The notes beneath the pieces are model-generated. The model was not told where the DNA came from. It made no database searches and saw only the letters and a program-made list of their open reading frames with translations. A DNA stretch of 7,882 nucleotides from Chloroflexota bacterium (lineage in GTDB: Bacteria > Chloroflexota > Dehalococcoidia > SM23-28-2 > RBG-16-64-32), in the NCBI GenBank assembly GCA_022565075.1, contig JADFKG010000096.1, positions 1 to 7,882 on the forward strand, given 5' to 3'. The position numbers and the translations under genes are program-made. Positions 1-6,424 of the stretch are shown in pieces. Numbering within the stretch: the stretch's first letter is position 1; each line of letters begins with the position of its first letter.

Positions 1-1
1 G

Positions 2-1348
2 CGATCACGACTGACTATCGCCGTCGCCGCTCTGGTCATGCTCGCCGCCGCGGGCGCCGGCCAGCAGCGGGCCGAGGCCGATCCTGCCATCTCGGGCTAC
101 CCGGACTCGATCGCCAGCCTCGGCGATTCGATCACCCGCGCCGTCAACAGCGATGCCTTCGGCGACCGCCCCGAGACGGCGTGGTCGACCGGCACGAACC
201 CATCCGTCAACCCGATCTACAATCGCCTCCTGGCGTTGCACCCGCCGCTGGCAGGAAACCGTTACAACAACGCCGTTAGCGGCGCTCAGATGGACGCCCT
301 GAACGGGCAGGCGCAGAGCGCCGTCGCCCAGGGCGCCGAACTCGTCTTCGTGTTGATGGGCGCGAACGATGTCTGCACGTCGAGCGAGGCGTCGATGACG
401 CCGGTCGCCACGTTCCAGGCGGAGTTCGAGGCGGCGATGGCAACGCTGGCCGGCGGCCTCCCGGATGCGCGCATCGCGATCATCACCATCCCGGACATCT
501 ACAACCTCTGGTCGATCCTCAAAGACAACGCCACGGCGCGCACCATCTGGGCTTTCGCCAGCATCTGCCAGTCGATGCTCGCCAGTCCGCTTTCGACCGA
601 CCCGGCCGACGTCCAGCGCCGCGCCAACGTGCGGCAGCGCAACATCGACTTCAACGACGTCCTGCGCGACGTCTGTCTGGAGTACGTTCACTGTCGCTTC
701 GACGACTACGTTGGCTTCAACACGGCCTTTACGCCGGCCCACGTCTCGACCATCGACTACTTCCATCCTTCGGTAGCCGGGCAGGCCCTCATCGCCCAGC
801 TCGCTTGGGATACCGGTTACGACCTGACCGACGCCACAGCACCCACGTCAGACTCCAGCGGGACGCCCGAGCCCGGCGGCGTCTCGATGGCTATCACAGC
901 GACGGACAACGACGCCGTCTCCGGGATCGAGTTCCACACTGGCGGCGCCTGGTCCAGGTACGACGGCCCACTGAGCATTTCGACTGGCACGGCGATCACC
1001 TGGCGTGCCGTCGACGTCAACGGCAACGTCGAAGCGACCCACACCTGCCGCATAGGCACGTGGCCATGGTCCATCGGCGATTCCGACTGCGACGGGACCA
1101 CCGGCGCCGACGAGACCGTCATTGGGACTGACCCTGGCGATGCTTGCGGAGTGAGCGCCTGGCCGCCGGACTTCGACGACAACGGGGTAATCAACACTAC
1201 GGACGTCTTCCAGGTGCTGCCTCCGGTCTTCGGAACCAGCGTCCCGCCGACCAGCGTTCGCCAGGATCTCTCTCCGAACGGTGTGATCAACACGACTGAC
1301 GTGTTCCGGGTCTTGCCGCCGTTCCTCGGCGGCAGCTGTACTCCTTAG
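2..1348 (+). CDS. Secreted SGNH/GDSL hydrolase with C-terminal dockerin-like calcium-binding repeats (5' partial)
   Basis: This is probably an exported serine esterase or lipase-like enzyme acting on an unknown ester. The first ATG in frame is at 38, but the open frame runs to the window edge and reads RSRLTIAVAALVMLAAAGAG, a basic residue followed by a hydrophobic core. The ATG therefore sits inside the signal peptide and the true start lies upstream. Numbering from that ATG, the SGNH blocks are GDSI (Ser31), NAVSG (Gly82), GAND (Asn110) and DYFH (Asp240, His243), so the catalytic set is complete. Residues about 266-340 look like a beta-sandwich module (SGIEFHTGGAWSRYDGP…WRAVDVNGN). Residues 348-370 resemble a thrombospondin type 3 calcium loop (DSDCDG…GTDPGDAC). 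Two dockerin-like segments follow, both containing GVINTTDVF and VLPP. Four cysteines in the catalytic domain (113, 177, 213, 219) suit an extracellular protein. Family assignment is firm; substrate and anchoring role are unknown. Confidence 0.88.
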   Translation, partial: RSRLTIAVAALVMLAAAGAGQQRAEADPAISGYPDSIASLGDSITRAVNSDAFGDRPETAWSTGTNPSVNPIYNRLLALHPPLAGNRYNNAVSGAQMDALNGQAQSAVAQGAELVFVLMGANDVCTSSEASMTPVATFQAEFEAAMATLAGGLPDARIAIITIPDIYNLWSILKDNATARTIWAFASICQSMLASPLSTDPADVQRRANVRQRNIDFNDVLRDVCLEYVHCRFDDYVGFNTAFTPAHVSTIDYFHPSVAGQALIAQLAWDTGYDLTDATAPTSDSSGTPEPGGVSMAITATDNDAVSGIEFHTGGAWSRYDGPLSISTGTAITWRAVDVNGNVEATHTCRIGTWPWSIGDSDCDGTTGADETVIGTDPGDACGVSAWPPDFDDNGVINTTDVFQVLPPVFGTSVPPTSVRQDLSPNGVINTTDVFRVLPPFLGGSCTP

Positions 1349-1493
1349 TCGGGAGGCACCAAATCGCGAAGTGCAGGGGGCGCTTGGAGTCTGCATCAGG
1401 CTGTCCAACGCCGCGCCTTTCACGCACTCGCGCCAAGGCTGCGGGCGGCGAGCGGGGACATGGCTCGGCATGGGGTTGCGGTAGGATGTTGCC
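1349..1493. other. Intergenic gap upstream of the GMC operon
   Basis: This 145-nt gap separates the hydrolase from the GMC dehydrogenase. I see no T-tract terminator hairpin and no convincing -35/-10 pair. AGGA at 1483-1486 lies 7 nt before the ATG at 1494 and serves as the ribosome binding site. The same bases form TAGGAT (1482-1487), which resembles a -10 box placed so close that a leaderless transcript would be possible, but no matching -35 is visible, so the ribosome-site reading is preferred. Confidence 0.4.
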
Positions 1494-3104
1494 ATGGCGA
1501 ACGAGCCCGTGGGTGTGCTGGTGATCGGAGCAGGCGCTTCGGGGGCGGCTTTCGCCTGGAGCATCGCTGACACCGGCATGAGCGTCCTCTGCCTTGACCA
1601 GGGCCCCTGGATGAAGCAAGAGGACTACCCGAGCAACGGGTTGGACTGGGAAGCGCGCGGGATGGGGGACTTCTCACCCAGCCCGAACGTGCGTGGGCTG
1701 CCCGCCGACTATCCGGTCAACGAGCAACACTCCGACATTTCGCCGCTGATGTTCAACGCGGTGGGCGGGAGCACCATCCTCTGGGCGGCGCATTTCCCCC
1801 GCCTCACGCCCCGCGACTTCCGGACGAAGAGTGAGGACGGAGTCGGTGAGGACTGGCCGATCGACTACCAGACGCTTGAGCCCTACTTCGCGCAGAACGA
1901 CCGCATGATGGGCGTCTCGGGGCTGGCGGGCGACCCGGCGTACCCGTATCACGAGCCGACGTTGCCGCCGCTGCCGTTCGGCAAGACCGGGAACACGCTG
2001 GCCGCCGGCTTCGAGAAGCTCGGCTGGCACTGGTGGCCCTCAGATAGCGCCATCCTGTCGCGGGAGTATGAAGGGCGCGCCGCGTGCATCAACCTTGGTC
2101 CCTGTCTGAGCGGCTGCGCGCAAGGCGCCAAGGCCAGTACCGACATCACCTATTGGCCGGCGGCTCAACGGAAGGGAGTGCAGTTGCGTACCGGCTGCCG
2201 CGTGCGAGAGATCACCATGGGGGCAGACGGGATGGCGGACGGGGTCCTCTACTACGACGCGGAGGGCCAACTACAGGAGCAGAAGGCGGAAATCGTGGTG
2301 CTGGCTTGCAACGGCATCGGCACGCCGCGGCTGCTGCTCAACTCGAAGGGCAGGCAACACCCCGATGGGCTGGCCAACAGCAGCGGCCTCGTGGGCAAGA
2401 ACCTGATGTTCCACCCGTACGCGATGATCACGGGCATCTTCGAGGAATCGCTCCAGGGCCGCCGCGGACCGATGGGCTGCTCGTTCTGGAGCCACGAGTT
2501 CTACCGGACCGACCGTTCGCGGGGGTTCGTGCGAGGGTACTCCTTCGAAGCGATACGGGGCTTCGGTCCGGTACAGACCGCGCTGTGGGGAATGATCCGC
2601 GGTTTCATTCCCTGGGGCGAGGATCACCATCGCCAGTTTGCCCGGCTCTACGACCACACAGCGACGCTGCTCGCCATCACAGAGGATCTGCCGGAGGAAA
2701 CCAACACCGTCACCCTCGACCCGGAACTGACGGACGCCCACGGGATCCCTGCGCCGAAGGTCACCTATCGGGTCAGCGAGAACAGCCGGAAGATGCTGGC
2801 GCACGCCGTGGAACGGGGAAGAGAGGCCCTGACGGCTGCGGGCGCGGTTGAGACAGTCGCGGAGCCGTTGTTTCGCGAGGCGGGCTGGCACCTGATGGGG
2901 ACAGCCCGGATGGGCCGGGACCCGGGGACCTCGGTGGTCAACGAGCGGGGGCAGGCGCACGACGTGAAGAACCTCTTCATCGTGGATGGCAGTGTCTTCG
3001 TGACCGCAGGGGGGGTGAATCCCACCTCGACGATTCAGGCGTTCGCGCTCTACGCGGCAGACAGCATCAAGAAGAACATCGAAACACTCTTTGACCACGC
3101 ATGA
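1494..3104 (+). CDS. GMC family FAD-dependent oxidoreductase (gluconate/alcohol dehydrogenase-like large subunit)
   Basis: This flavoprotein of 536 residues should oxidise an alcohol or sugar hydroxyl using FAD. The N-terminus holds the dinucleotide-binding fold, VIGAGASG with Gly12, Gly14 and Gly17, ending at Asp35. NAVGGSTILWAAHFPRL follows, the GMC substrate-domain signature. Three cysteines at 198, 204 and 208 (CINLGPCLSGC) precede GAKAS, a pattern common in the gluconate-dehydrogenase-like branch. The C-terminal domain carries HLMGTARMG (His466) and GGVNPTSTIQ (Asn509), which match the catalytic His and the His/Asn partner of the family. The His-Asn pair is like cholesterol or choline oxidase rather than the His-His pair of glucose oxidase. 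Length is normal. AGGA lies 7 nt before the ATG. The stop overlaps the next start (ATGA), so the two are translationally coupled. No export signal is visible. Substrate unknown. Confidence 0.92.
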   Translation: MANEPVGVLVIGAGASGAAFAWSIADTGMSVLCLDQGPWMKQEDYPSNGLDWEARGMGDFSPSPNVRGLPADYPVNEQHSDISPLMFNAVGGSTILWAAHFPRLTPRDFRTKSEDGVGEDWPIDYQTLEPYFAQNDRMMGVSGLAGDPAYPYHEPTLPPLPFGKTGNTLAAGFEKLGWHWWPSDSAILSREYEGRAACINLGPCLSGCAQGAKASTDITYWPAAQRKGVQLRTGCRVREITMGADGMADGVLYYDAEGQLQEQKAEIVVLACNGIGTPRLLLNSKGRQHPDGLANSSGLVGKNLMFHPYAMITGIFEESLQGRRGPMGCSFWSHEFYRTDRSRGFVRGYSFEAIRGFGPVQTALWGMIRGFIPWGEDHHRQFARLYDHTATLLAITEDLPEETNTVTLDPELTDAHGIPAPKVTYRVSENSRKMLAHAVERGREALTAAGAVETVAEPLFREAGWHLMGTARMGRDPGTSVVNERGQAHDVKNLFIVDGSVFVTAGGVNPTSTIQAFALYAADSIKKNIETLFDHA

Positions 3105-3568
3105 CCGAAAAAGGTGCGGCCCTGAACGACCACGACTTCATGAAGGCCCTCTTTGACCTCGTGATTCCTCCGAGCGCGTCCGGAGACCTTCCGGGCGCGG
3201 GCGCCCTGGGCCTTGAACCCGCCGTGGCCACAGCGCTCCAGGCCGATCCGCTGCTCGGCCCGCTGGTCGAGGCGGGTGCGCAGGCAGTACGGGAGGCGGC
3301 CCTCTCCCAACACCCGAAGGGCCTCCCGGGAATGGCGTCCGAGGCCCGGACCAAGGTCGTCGAAGGCCAGCTTGCCACCCACCCGCTGCTCATAATGGGC
3401 ATGTCGCGGTACCTGTACGCGGCCTACTACCAGCATCCGCGGATCCTGGAATGCATCGGTGAACCGCCCCGCCCCCCTTTCCCGGAGGGATTTGACGTCG
3501 AAGCGATCGATGCCGAGCTGCTCGAGAAGCTGCTGGCACGCCGGGTATCAGGCGTAAGGAAAGAGTGA
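3101..3568 (+). CDS. Gluconate 2-dehydrogenase subunit 3-like small partner protein
   Basis: This protein of 155 residues resembles the small subunit (subunit 3 family) that accompanies GMC dehydrogenase large subunits. The start ATG overlaps the stop of the GMC gene by 4 nt, which strongly suggests that they form a complex. The N-terminal part reads FMKALFDLVIPPSASGDLPGAGALG, matching the family's opening pattern of a helix, then 'IPP', then a 'PGA.GAG'-like turn. Many family members begin with a Tat signal; none is seen here, the protein starts MTEKGAALND. The GMC subunit also lacks one, so this pair may act in the cytoplasm. No cytochrome c subunit gene follows, so the electron acceptor is not evident. 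Family assignment rests on the N-terminal pattern and on gene order; the C-terminal half (SRYLYAAYYQHPRILECIG) is less diagnostic. Confidence 0.75.
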   Translation: MTEKGAALNDHDFMKALFDLVIPPSASGDLPGAGALGLEPAVATALQADPLLGPLVEAGAQAVREAALSQHPKGLPGMASEARTKVVEGQLATHPLLIMGMSRYLYAAYYQHPRILECIGEPPRPPFPEGFDVEAIDAELLEKLLARRVSGVRKE

Positions 3569-3608
3569 GCCTGAGATCGATAGCCGCGGCAGGCGGCGTG
3601 GCCGCTTT

Positions 3609-3626
3609 CGAACCCGCGACTCCCTC
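3609..3626 (-). pseudogene. Possible second tRNA T-arm fragment (minus strand)
   Basis: Read on the minus strand, this segment is GGGAGTCGCGGGTTCG, which resembles the variable loop, T-stem and start of the T-loop of a tRNA. The next bases do not close the T-stem, so the resemblance stops abruptly inside the loop. The 9 bases CGAACCCGC (3609-3617) are an exact inverted match to GCGGGTTCG in the plus-strand T-arm at 3697-3705. It may be chance in GC-rich DNA, or half of a broken tRNA. Confidence 0.2.
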
Positions 3627-3678
3627 ATCAAGAGTCACATCGTGCGGGCCCCGGCGCCGCTCTCTTCGGGCCCCGTTG

Positions 3679-3724
3679 CTTGTAAACAGAGGGGTTGCGG
3701 GTTCGGTCCCCGTCTCCCGCTTCA
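3679..3724 (+). pseudogene. tRNA-like 3' half (remnant or attachment-site scar)
   Basis: The segment reads like the 3' half of a tRNA. It starts with an anticodon-loop-like CTTGTAA, which would present TGT (threonine). A well-formed T-arm follows: GCGGG (3697-3701), loop TTCGGTC (3702-3708), and CCCGT (3709-3713). CTCCCGC (3714-3720) then fits an acceptor 3' strand, with T as discriminator and TCA in place of CCA. The 5' half is missing or badly damaged. GCGGGCC at 3644-3650 could pair with only five of the seven acceptor bases, no D-arm is recognisable, and the anticodon stem does not close. A working tRNA is unlikely. Such 3' fragments are typical leftovers of element integration into tRNA genes, but no integrase is present here. 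Confidence 0.35.
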
Positions 3725-3848
3725 CTTGACTAATCAGGCAGTCGTCCGCCAACGTATTGCACGAAGAACCATTGGGTCTTGGAGGACGGCGGATGGTTTA
3801 ACCTTTTCCACTAGCAGCGTCCTTAGTGCATCAGACCGGAGGCAGCCG

Positions 3849-4253
3849 ATGCGCCACGAGGTACAGGGCCAACTCATCAAGCAGCTTGAGACCTATCTCG
3901 ACGCGAGTACGAATGTCGATGGGGGTGGGCTTCCCGGTTCTGCACAGCAGATCGCTGTCCCTGACACTCCACGGGAACGTACAGTGCTACGTAACGTTTG
4001 GCCGGGCACCGAGGTTGGCAGTACCCAAGAGGAGGCGCTGCGCGGCATAGGTCAGGCGTTCGCCTCGATCATTCGCGACGAGGACTACGTAGTCGCGGCG
4101 AGCCAGCAACGAGCTGCCGACGACGGGTCGCTGGAACATGTGGCGTTTGGCCGCAACGAGCCCGCCTTGCACCACTACCACTCCACCTATCGGGCGGCGC
4201 CAGGGATGGACCCGTTGCCCCTGCTGGCCGAAGACGAGGTGACTAGCCGCTAA
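3849..4253 (+). CDS. Short SRPBCC/Rieske oxygenase alpha-subunit-like protein, apparently internally deleted
   Basis: This protein of 134 residues ends EDYVVAASQQRA…LEHVAFGRNEPALHHYHSTY, which matches the extreme C-terminus of ring-hydroxylating oxygenase alpha subunits. Its start, MRHEVQGQLIKQLETYLDAST, resembles the N-terminal helix of the same family. The Rieske cluster motif (CxH…CxxH) and the iron-binding His/His/Asp residues in between are absent, and the family is normally about 380-450 residues. I infer that an internal in-frame deletion joined the two ends somewhere between residues about 35 and 75. The start at 3849 is chosen because GGAGG (3838-3842) lies 6 nt upstream and the family resemblance begins there; the frame is open back to 3642. 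Codon choice is looser than in neighbours (gta, cga, aca, ata), consistent with relaxed selection. It cannot be an active oxygenase; it is either a decaying gene or a small repurposed protein. Confidence 0.6.
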   Translation: MRHEVQGQLIKQLETYLDASTNVDGGGLPGSAQQIAVPDTPRERTVLRNVWPGTEVGSTQEEALRGIGQAFASIIRDEDYVVAASQQRAADDGSLEHVAFGRNEPALHHYHSTYRAAPGMDPLPLLAEDEVTSR

Positions 4254-4310
4254 GACCAACGCATACGCCAGTTCATCAGAGACGCGCGACCTAGTACAGG
4301 AGCCACCGAA

Positions 4311-5480
4311 ATGCGATTCTTCAACTTCCATCTCATGCCATACCCGTCGCTCCCGGACGACTATGAGGGGCCGGCCTGGGTCACCTGTCCCAACGAACTC
4401 TTCGATCCAGAGGTTGGCCAGAAGGTGTACAACCGCTACCTTGACGAGCTCGTCTACTCCGACGAACTCGGCTTCGACGGCGTTTGCGTCAACGAGCATC
4501 ACCAGAACGCCTACGGCCTCATGCCATCACCCAACCTCATGGCCGCGATCCTCGCTCGCCAGACCAAGAACGTTAAGATCGCCGTCATAGGCAACGCCCT
4601 CCCCCTCTACAACCCGCCCACTCGCGTCGCCGAAGAGTTTGCGATGATCGACAACATCTCCGGCGGCCGCCTCATCGCCGGCTTCGTCGTCGGCGGCGGC
4701 CCCGAATACTACTCCTTCTCGATCAACCCCACCTTCGCCCGCGAGAAGTTCGCGGAGGCGCACGACATTATCATCAAGGCCTGGACCGAACCGGGCCCGC
4801 AAGAGTACATCGGAAAGCACTATAAGCTCCGTTTCCTCAACACCTGGCCCAGGCCCGTGCAGAAGCCCCACCCCGAAGTCTGGATCCCGGGCGCCGGCTC
4901 CATTGAGACTATGGAGTTCGTCGCCAAACATCGCTACGGTTACATGGGCATCCCCTACTTCCACATCGACGTCTTCGACCGCACGTTCGGGATGTTCCGC
5001 GAGGCTTGCGAGCGGGAGGGCTACGAATACGACCCCATTCAGGCCGGCTGGCTCACGCCAATCTACGTCGCTGAGACCGATGCAGAGGCCCGTGAGCAGT
5101 ACGAGAAGCATTTCTGGTATTTCGTCAGGCGCCTCCTCCCCGGCATCAACGTCAGTCCCCCCGGCTACACCTCGCTCCGCTCCATTCAGGGAATCCTCAA
5201 GGGCATCGGCACCTTCGCCATCAACCTCAAGACCTGGGACGAAGTCATGGACGGCCACTACGTCGCCATCGGCTCGCCCTCCACCGTCCTCGAGATGCTC
5301 GAAGCCGACCTCGAACGCCTCGGCACCGGCAACCTCCTCGGCCTCTTCCAGCTGGGCACGCTTCCGCACGAACTCACAATGCGAAGCCTCTCGCTCTTCG
5401 CAAAGGAAGTCATGCCCAAGCTGCGGGAGCGCTTCCCCGCCGGCAAGCGCATGCTCCGCTCCAGCGGGGGGGTGGCGTGA
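4311..5480 (+). CDS. Luciferase-like (LLM class) flavin-dependent monooxygenase
   Basis: This 389-residue protein belongs to the bacterial luciferase-like family, which uses reduced flavin supplied by a separate reductase and O2 to oxygenate organic substrates. The TIM-barrel start (MRFFNFHLMPYPS) is followed by LGFDGVCVNEHH (Glu62, His63, His64), the family's usual 'EHH' strand end. Then come NVKIAVIGNALPLYNPPTRVAEEFAMIDNISGGR, with Ser117-Gly-Gly-Arg120, and FVVGGGPEYY. Length is normal and the frame is intact. AGGAG (4298-4302) lies 8 nt before the ATG. The stop overlaps the next gene's start as TGATG, so a coupled hydrolase follows. In SAR202-type Chloroflexota this family is expanded and has been proposed to oxidise recalcitrant organic matter, including Baeyer-Villiger-type oxygen insertion; applying that here is inference. 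No flavin reductase gene is in the window. The class is secure, the substrate unknown. Confidence 0.9.
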   Translation: MRFFNFHLMPYPSLPDDYEGPAWVTCPNELFDPEVGQKVYNRYLDELVYSDELGFDGVCVNEHHQNAYGLMPSPNLMAAILARQTKNVKIAVIGNALPLYNPPTRVAEEFAMIDNISGGRLIAGFVVGGGPEYYSFSINPTFAREKFAEAHDIIIKAWTEPGPQEYIGKHYKLRFLNTWPRPVQKPHPEVWIPGAGSIETMEFVAKHRYGYMGIPYFHIDVFDRTFGMFREACEREGYEYDPIQAGWLTPIYVAETDAEAREQYEKHFWYFVRRLLPGINVSPPGYTSLRSIQGILKGIGTFAINLKTWDEVMDGHYVAIGSPSTVLEMLEADLERLGTGNLLGLFQLGTLPHELTMRSLSLFAKEVMPKLRERFPAGKRMLRSSGGVA

Positions 5481-6319
5481 TGGCGGACATCACGATCGAT
5501 CTCTTCGAAACTGACGTCGGTAAGGTCCAGCTGCGGCGCGGCGGCACAGGCGACCCACTTGTCTACCTGCACTCCGCTGCGGGCGAGGGCGAAGGCGTCA
5601 TCTTCCTCAACGAGCTCGCCGAGCACTACTCGGTCTACGCGCCCATCTTCCCAGGGTTCAACGAATCCGAAGGCATCGAGCAGATCGACGACATGGAGGA
5701 CGTTGTCTTCCACCTGCTCGACCTTTTTGACCGGCTCAAGCTCGACACGCCGAGCATCGTTGGCCTCTCGATCGGTGGATGGATGGCGGCCGAACTCGCT
5801 ACCCGCTATCCTGACCACTTGTCGAGCCTCGTTCTGATCAACCCTGCGGGCCTCTATATCGAGGGCGACCCGATCAAAGATATCTTCGGCCGCAGCCCTG
5901 CGGAAATGGCCAAGGACCTCTTCGCTGACCAGTCACATCCGGTCGCACAGATGATGAAGCAGATGGACCGCGCCATGTCGGACGCCGGCTCGCTCAAAGA
6001 CATCCCCTTCGAACTCATCGCTCCGCAGCTGAAGTCCATGGCCGCCGCCGCCCGCATCGGCTGGAACCCCTACCTCCACAACCCCAAGCTTCGCAGGCGC
6101 CTTCATCGCATCGGAGTCCCCACCCTCATCGTCCGCGGCGAGAGCGATACCCTCATCCCCGCCTCTCACGCTCGCGCCTACGTCGACGAGATCCCCGGCG
6201 CCGAGTTCGTCGAGGTGGCGAACGCCGCGCACATGGTGGTCCTGGAGCACCCCGCACAACTTGCCGCGATCGTCAACAAGTTCACTACGACCGCTTCCGT
6301 ATCGAGTACGCCCGGATAA
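5480..6319 (+). CDS. Alpha/beta hydrolase fold protein
   Basis: This 279-residue cytoplasmic hydrolase has a full catalytic triad. Counting from the ATG at 5480, HSAAG (31-35) forms the oxyanion-hole strand, GLSIGG carries the nucleophile Ser97, GESDTLIP carries Asp223, and NAAHMVVLEHP carries His251. A helical cap lies between, roughly residues 125-200. The ATG at 5480 is preferred over the GTG one codon earlier because it gives the common TGATG overlap with the monooxygenase stop and sits about 7 nt after a run of seven G's (5466-5472) that can act as ribosome site. Coupling implies that it works on the monooxygenase product, for example hydrolysing an ester or lactone or cleaving a C-C bond in the manner of meta-cleavage-product hydrolases. 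Which of these applies cannot be told from sequence. Length and motif spacing are typical and there is no signal peptide. Confidence 0.9.
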   Translation: MADITIDLFETDVGKVQLRRGGTGDPLVYLHSAAGEGEGVIFLNELAEHYSVYAPIFPGFNESEGIEQIDDMEDVVFHLLDLFDRLKLDTPSIVGLSIGGWMAAELATRYPDHLSSLVLINPAGLYIEGDPIKDIFGRSPAEMAKDLFADQSHPVAQMMKQMDRAMSDAGSLKDIPFELIAPQLKSMAAAARIGWNPYLHNPKLRRRLHRIGVPTLIVRGESDTLIPASHARAYVDEIPGAEFVEVANAAHMVVLEHPAQLAAIVNKFTTTASVSSTPG

Positions 6320-6347
6320 GTCAGCAATTACCTTCCGGATTAGGCGT

Positions 6348-6387
6348 TCAGGCGGCTAGGAGACAGCAAGCTGTCCTCGGAGCCTGA
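6348..6387. terminator. Large imperfect hairpin between convergent genes
   Basis: TCAGGC (6348-6353) pairs with GCCTGA (6382-6387). The interior adds GACAG-CAAG-CTGTC with mismatches between the two stems. It sits between the stop of the hydrolase (6319) and the stop of the minus-strand repeat protein (6425), exactly where a two-way terminator is expected. Neither side has a run of T's, so it is not a classic intrinsic terminator. It could instead stall polymerase or protect mRNA 3' ends. Confidence 0.45.
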
Positions 6388-6424
6388 CGGACTCGGCGAG
6401 CCTCTGCCTGGGATGCAGAAGCCG

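Larger units (their letters stand above)
3569..3848. other. Gene-poor intergenic stretch with tRNA-like and repeated segments
   Basis: This 280-nt stretch has no believable gene. It contains a short hairpin (GACTC 3618-3622 with GAGTC 3632-3636), two copies of CGGGCCCCG (3645-3653 and 3667-3675), a tRNA-3'-half-like segment (3679-3724) and an inverted match of its T-arm (3609-3617). The two GGGCCC cores (3646-3651, 3668-3673) can pair, giving a weak candidate terminator for the GMC operon, but the T-run after it is poor. From about 3725 to 3835 the sequence is less GC-rich. It includes TTGACT (3726-3731), which could be a -35 box, but no -10 box lies at the right distance. An open frame running in from 3642 continues into the next gene but lacks family resemblance before 3849. 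Confidence 0.5.

Noticed and set aside
5..766. Long minus-strand open frame opposite the SGNH hydrolase
   Set aside because: Arg/Asp/Val-rich shadow of a GC-rich gene. The plus strand carries all SGNH motifs.
2084..2851. Plus-strand open frame of 255 codons inside the GMC gene
   Set aside because: Out-of-frame shadow, Arg/Gly/His-rich, inside an intact well-defined gene.
2271..3098. Minus-strand open frame of 275 codons opposite the GMC gene
   Set aside because: The plus frame has clear FAD-binding and catalytic motifs across this stretch. The antisense product has no recognisable feature.
3644..3724. Functional tRNA-Thr gene
   Set aside because: Only the T-arm and 3' acceptor strand fit. 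There is no D-arm, the anticodon stem does not close and the acceptor pairs at only five of seven positions.
3726..3802. Promoter for the Rieske-like gene (TTGACT, TATTGC, TTTAAC hexamers)
   Set aside because: The hexamers cannot be combined at a 16-18 nt spacing; matches are no better than expected in a less GC-rich patch.
3642..3848. Upstream extension of the Rieske-like gene to an ATG at 3642
   Set aside because: The added residues are compositionally odd, overlap the tRNA-like segment and have no good ribosome site, whereas 3849 has GGAGG 6 nt upstream and begins the family resemblance.
4527..5369. Minus-strand open frame of 280 codons opposite the monooxygenase
   Set aside because: Val/Asp/Glu/Ala-rich antisense shadow caused by C-ending codons on the plus strand. 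No motif.
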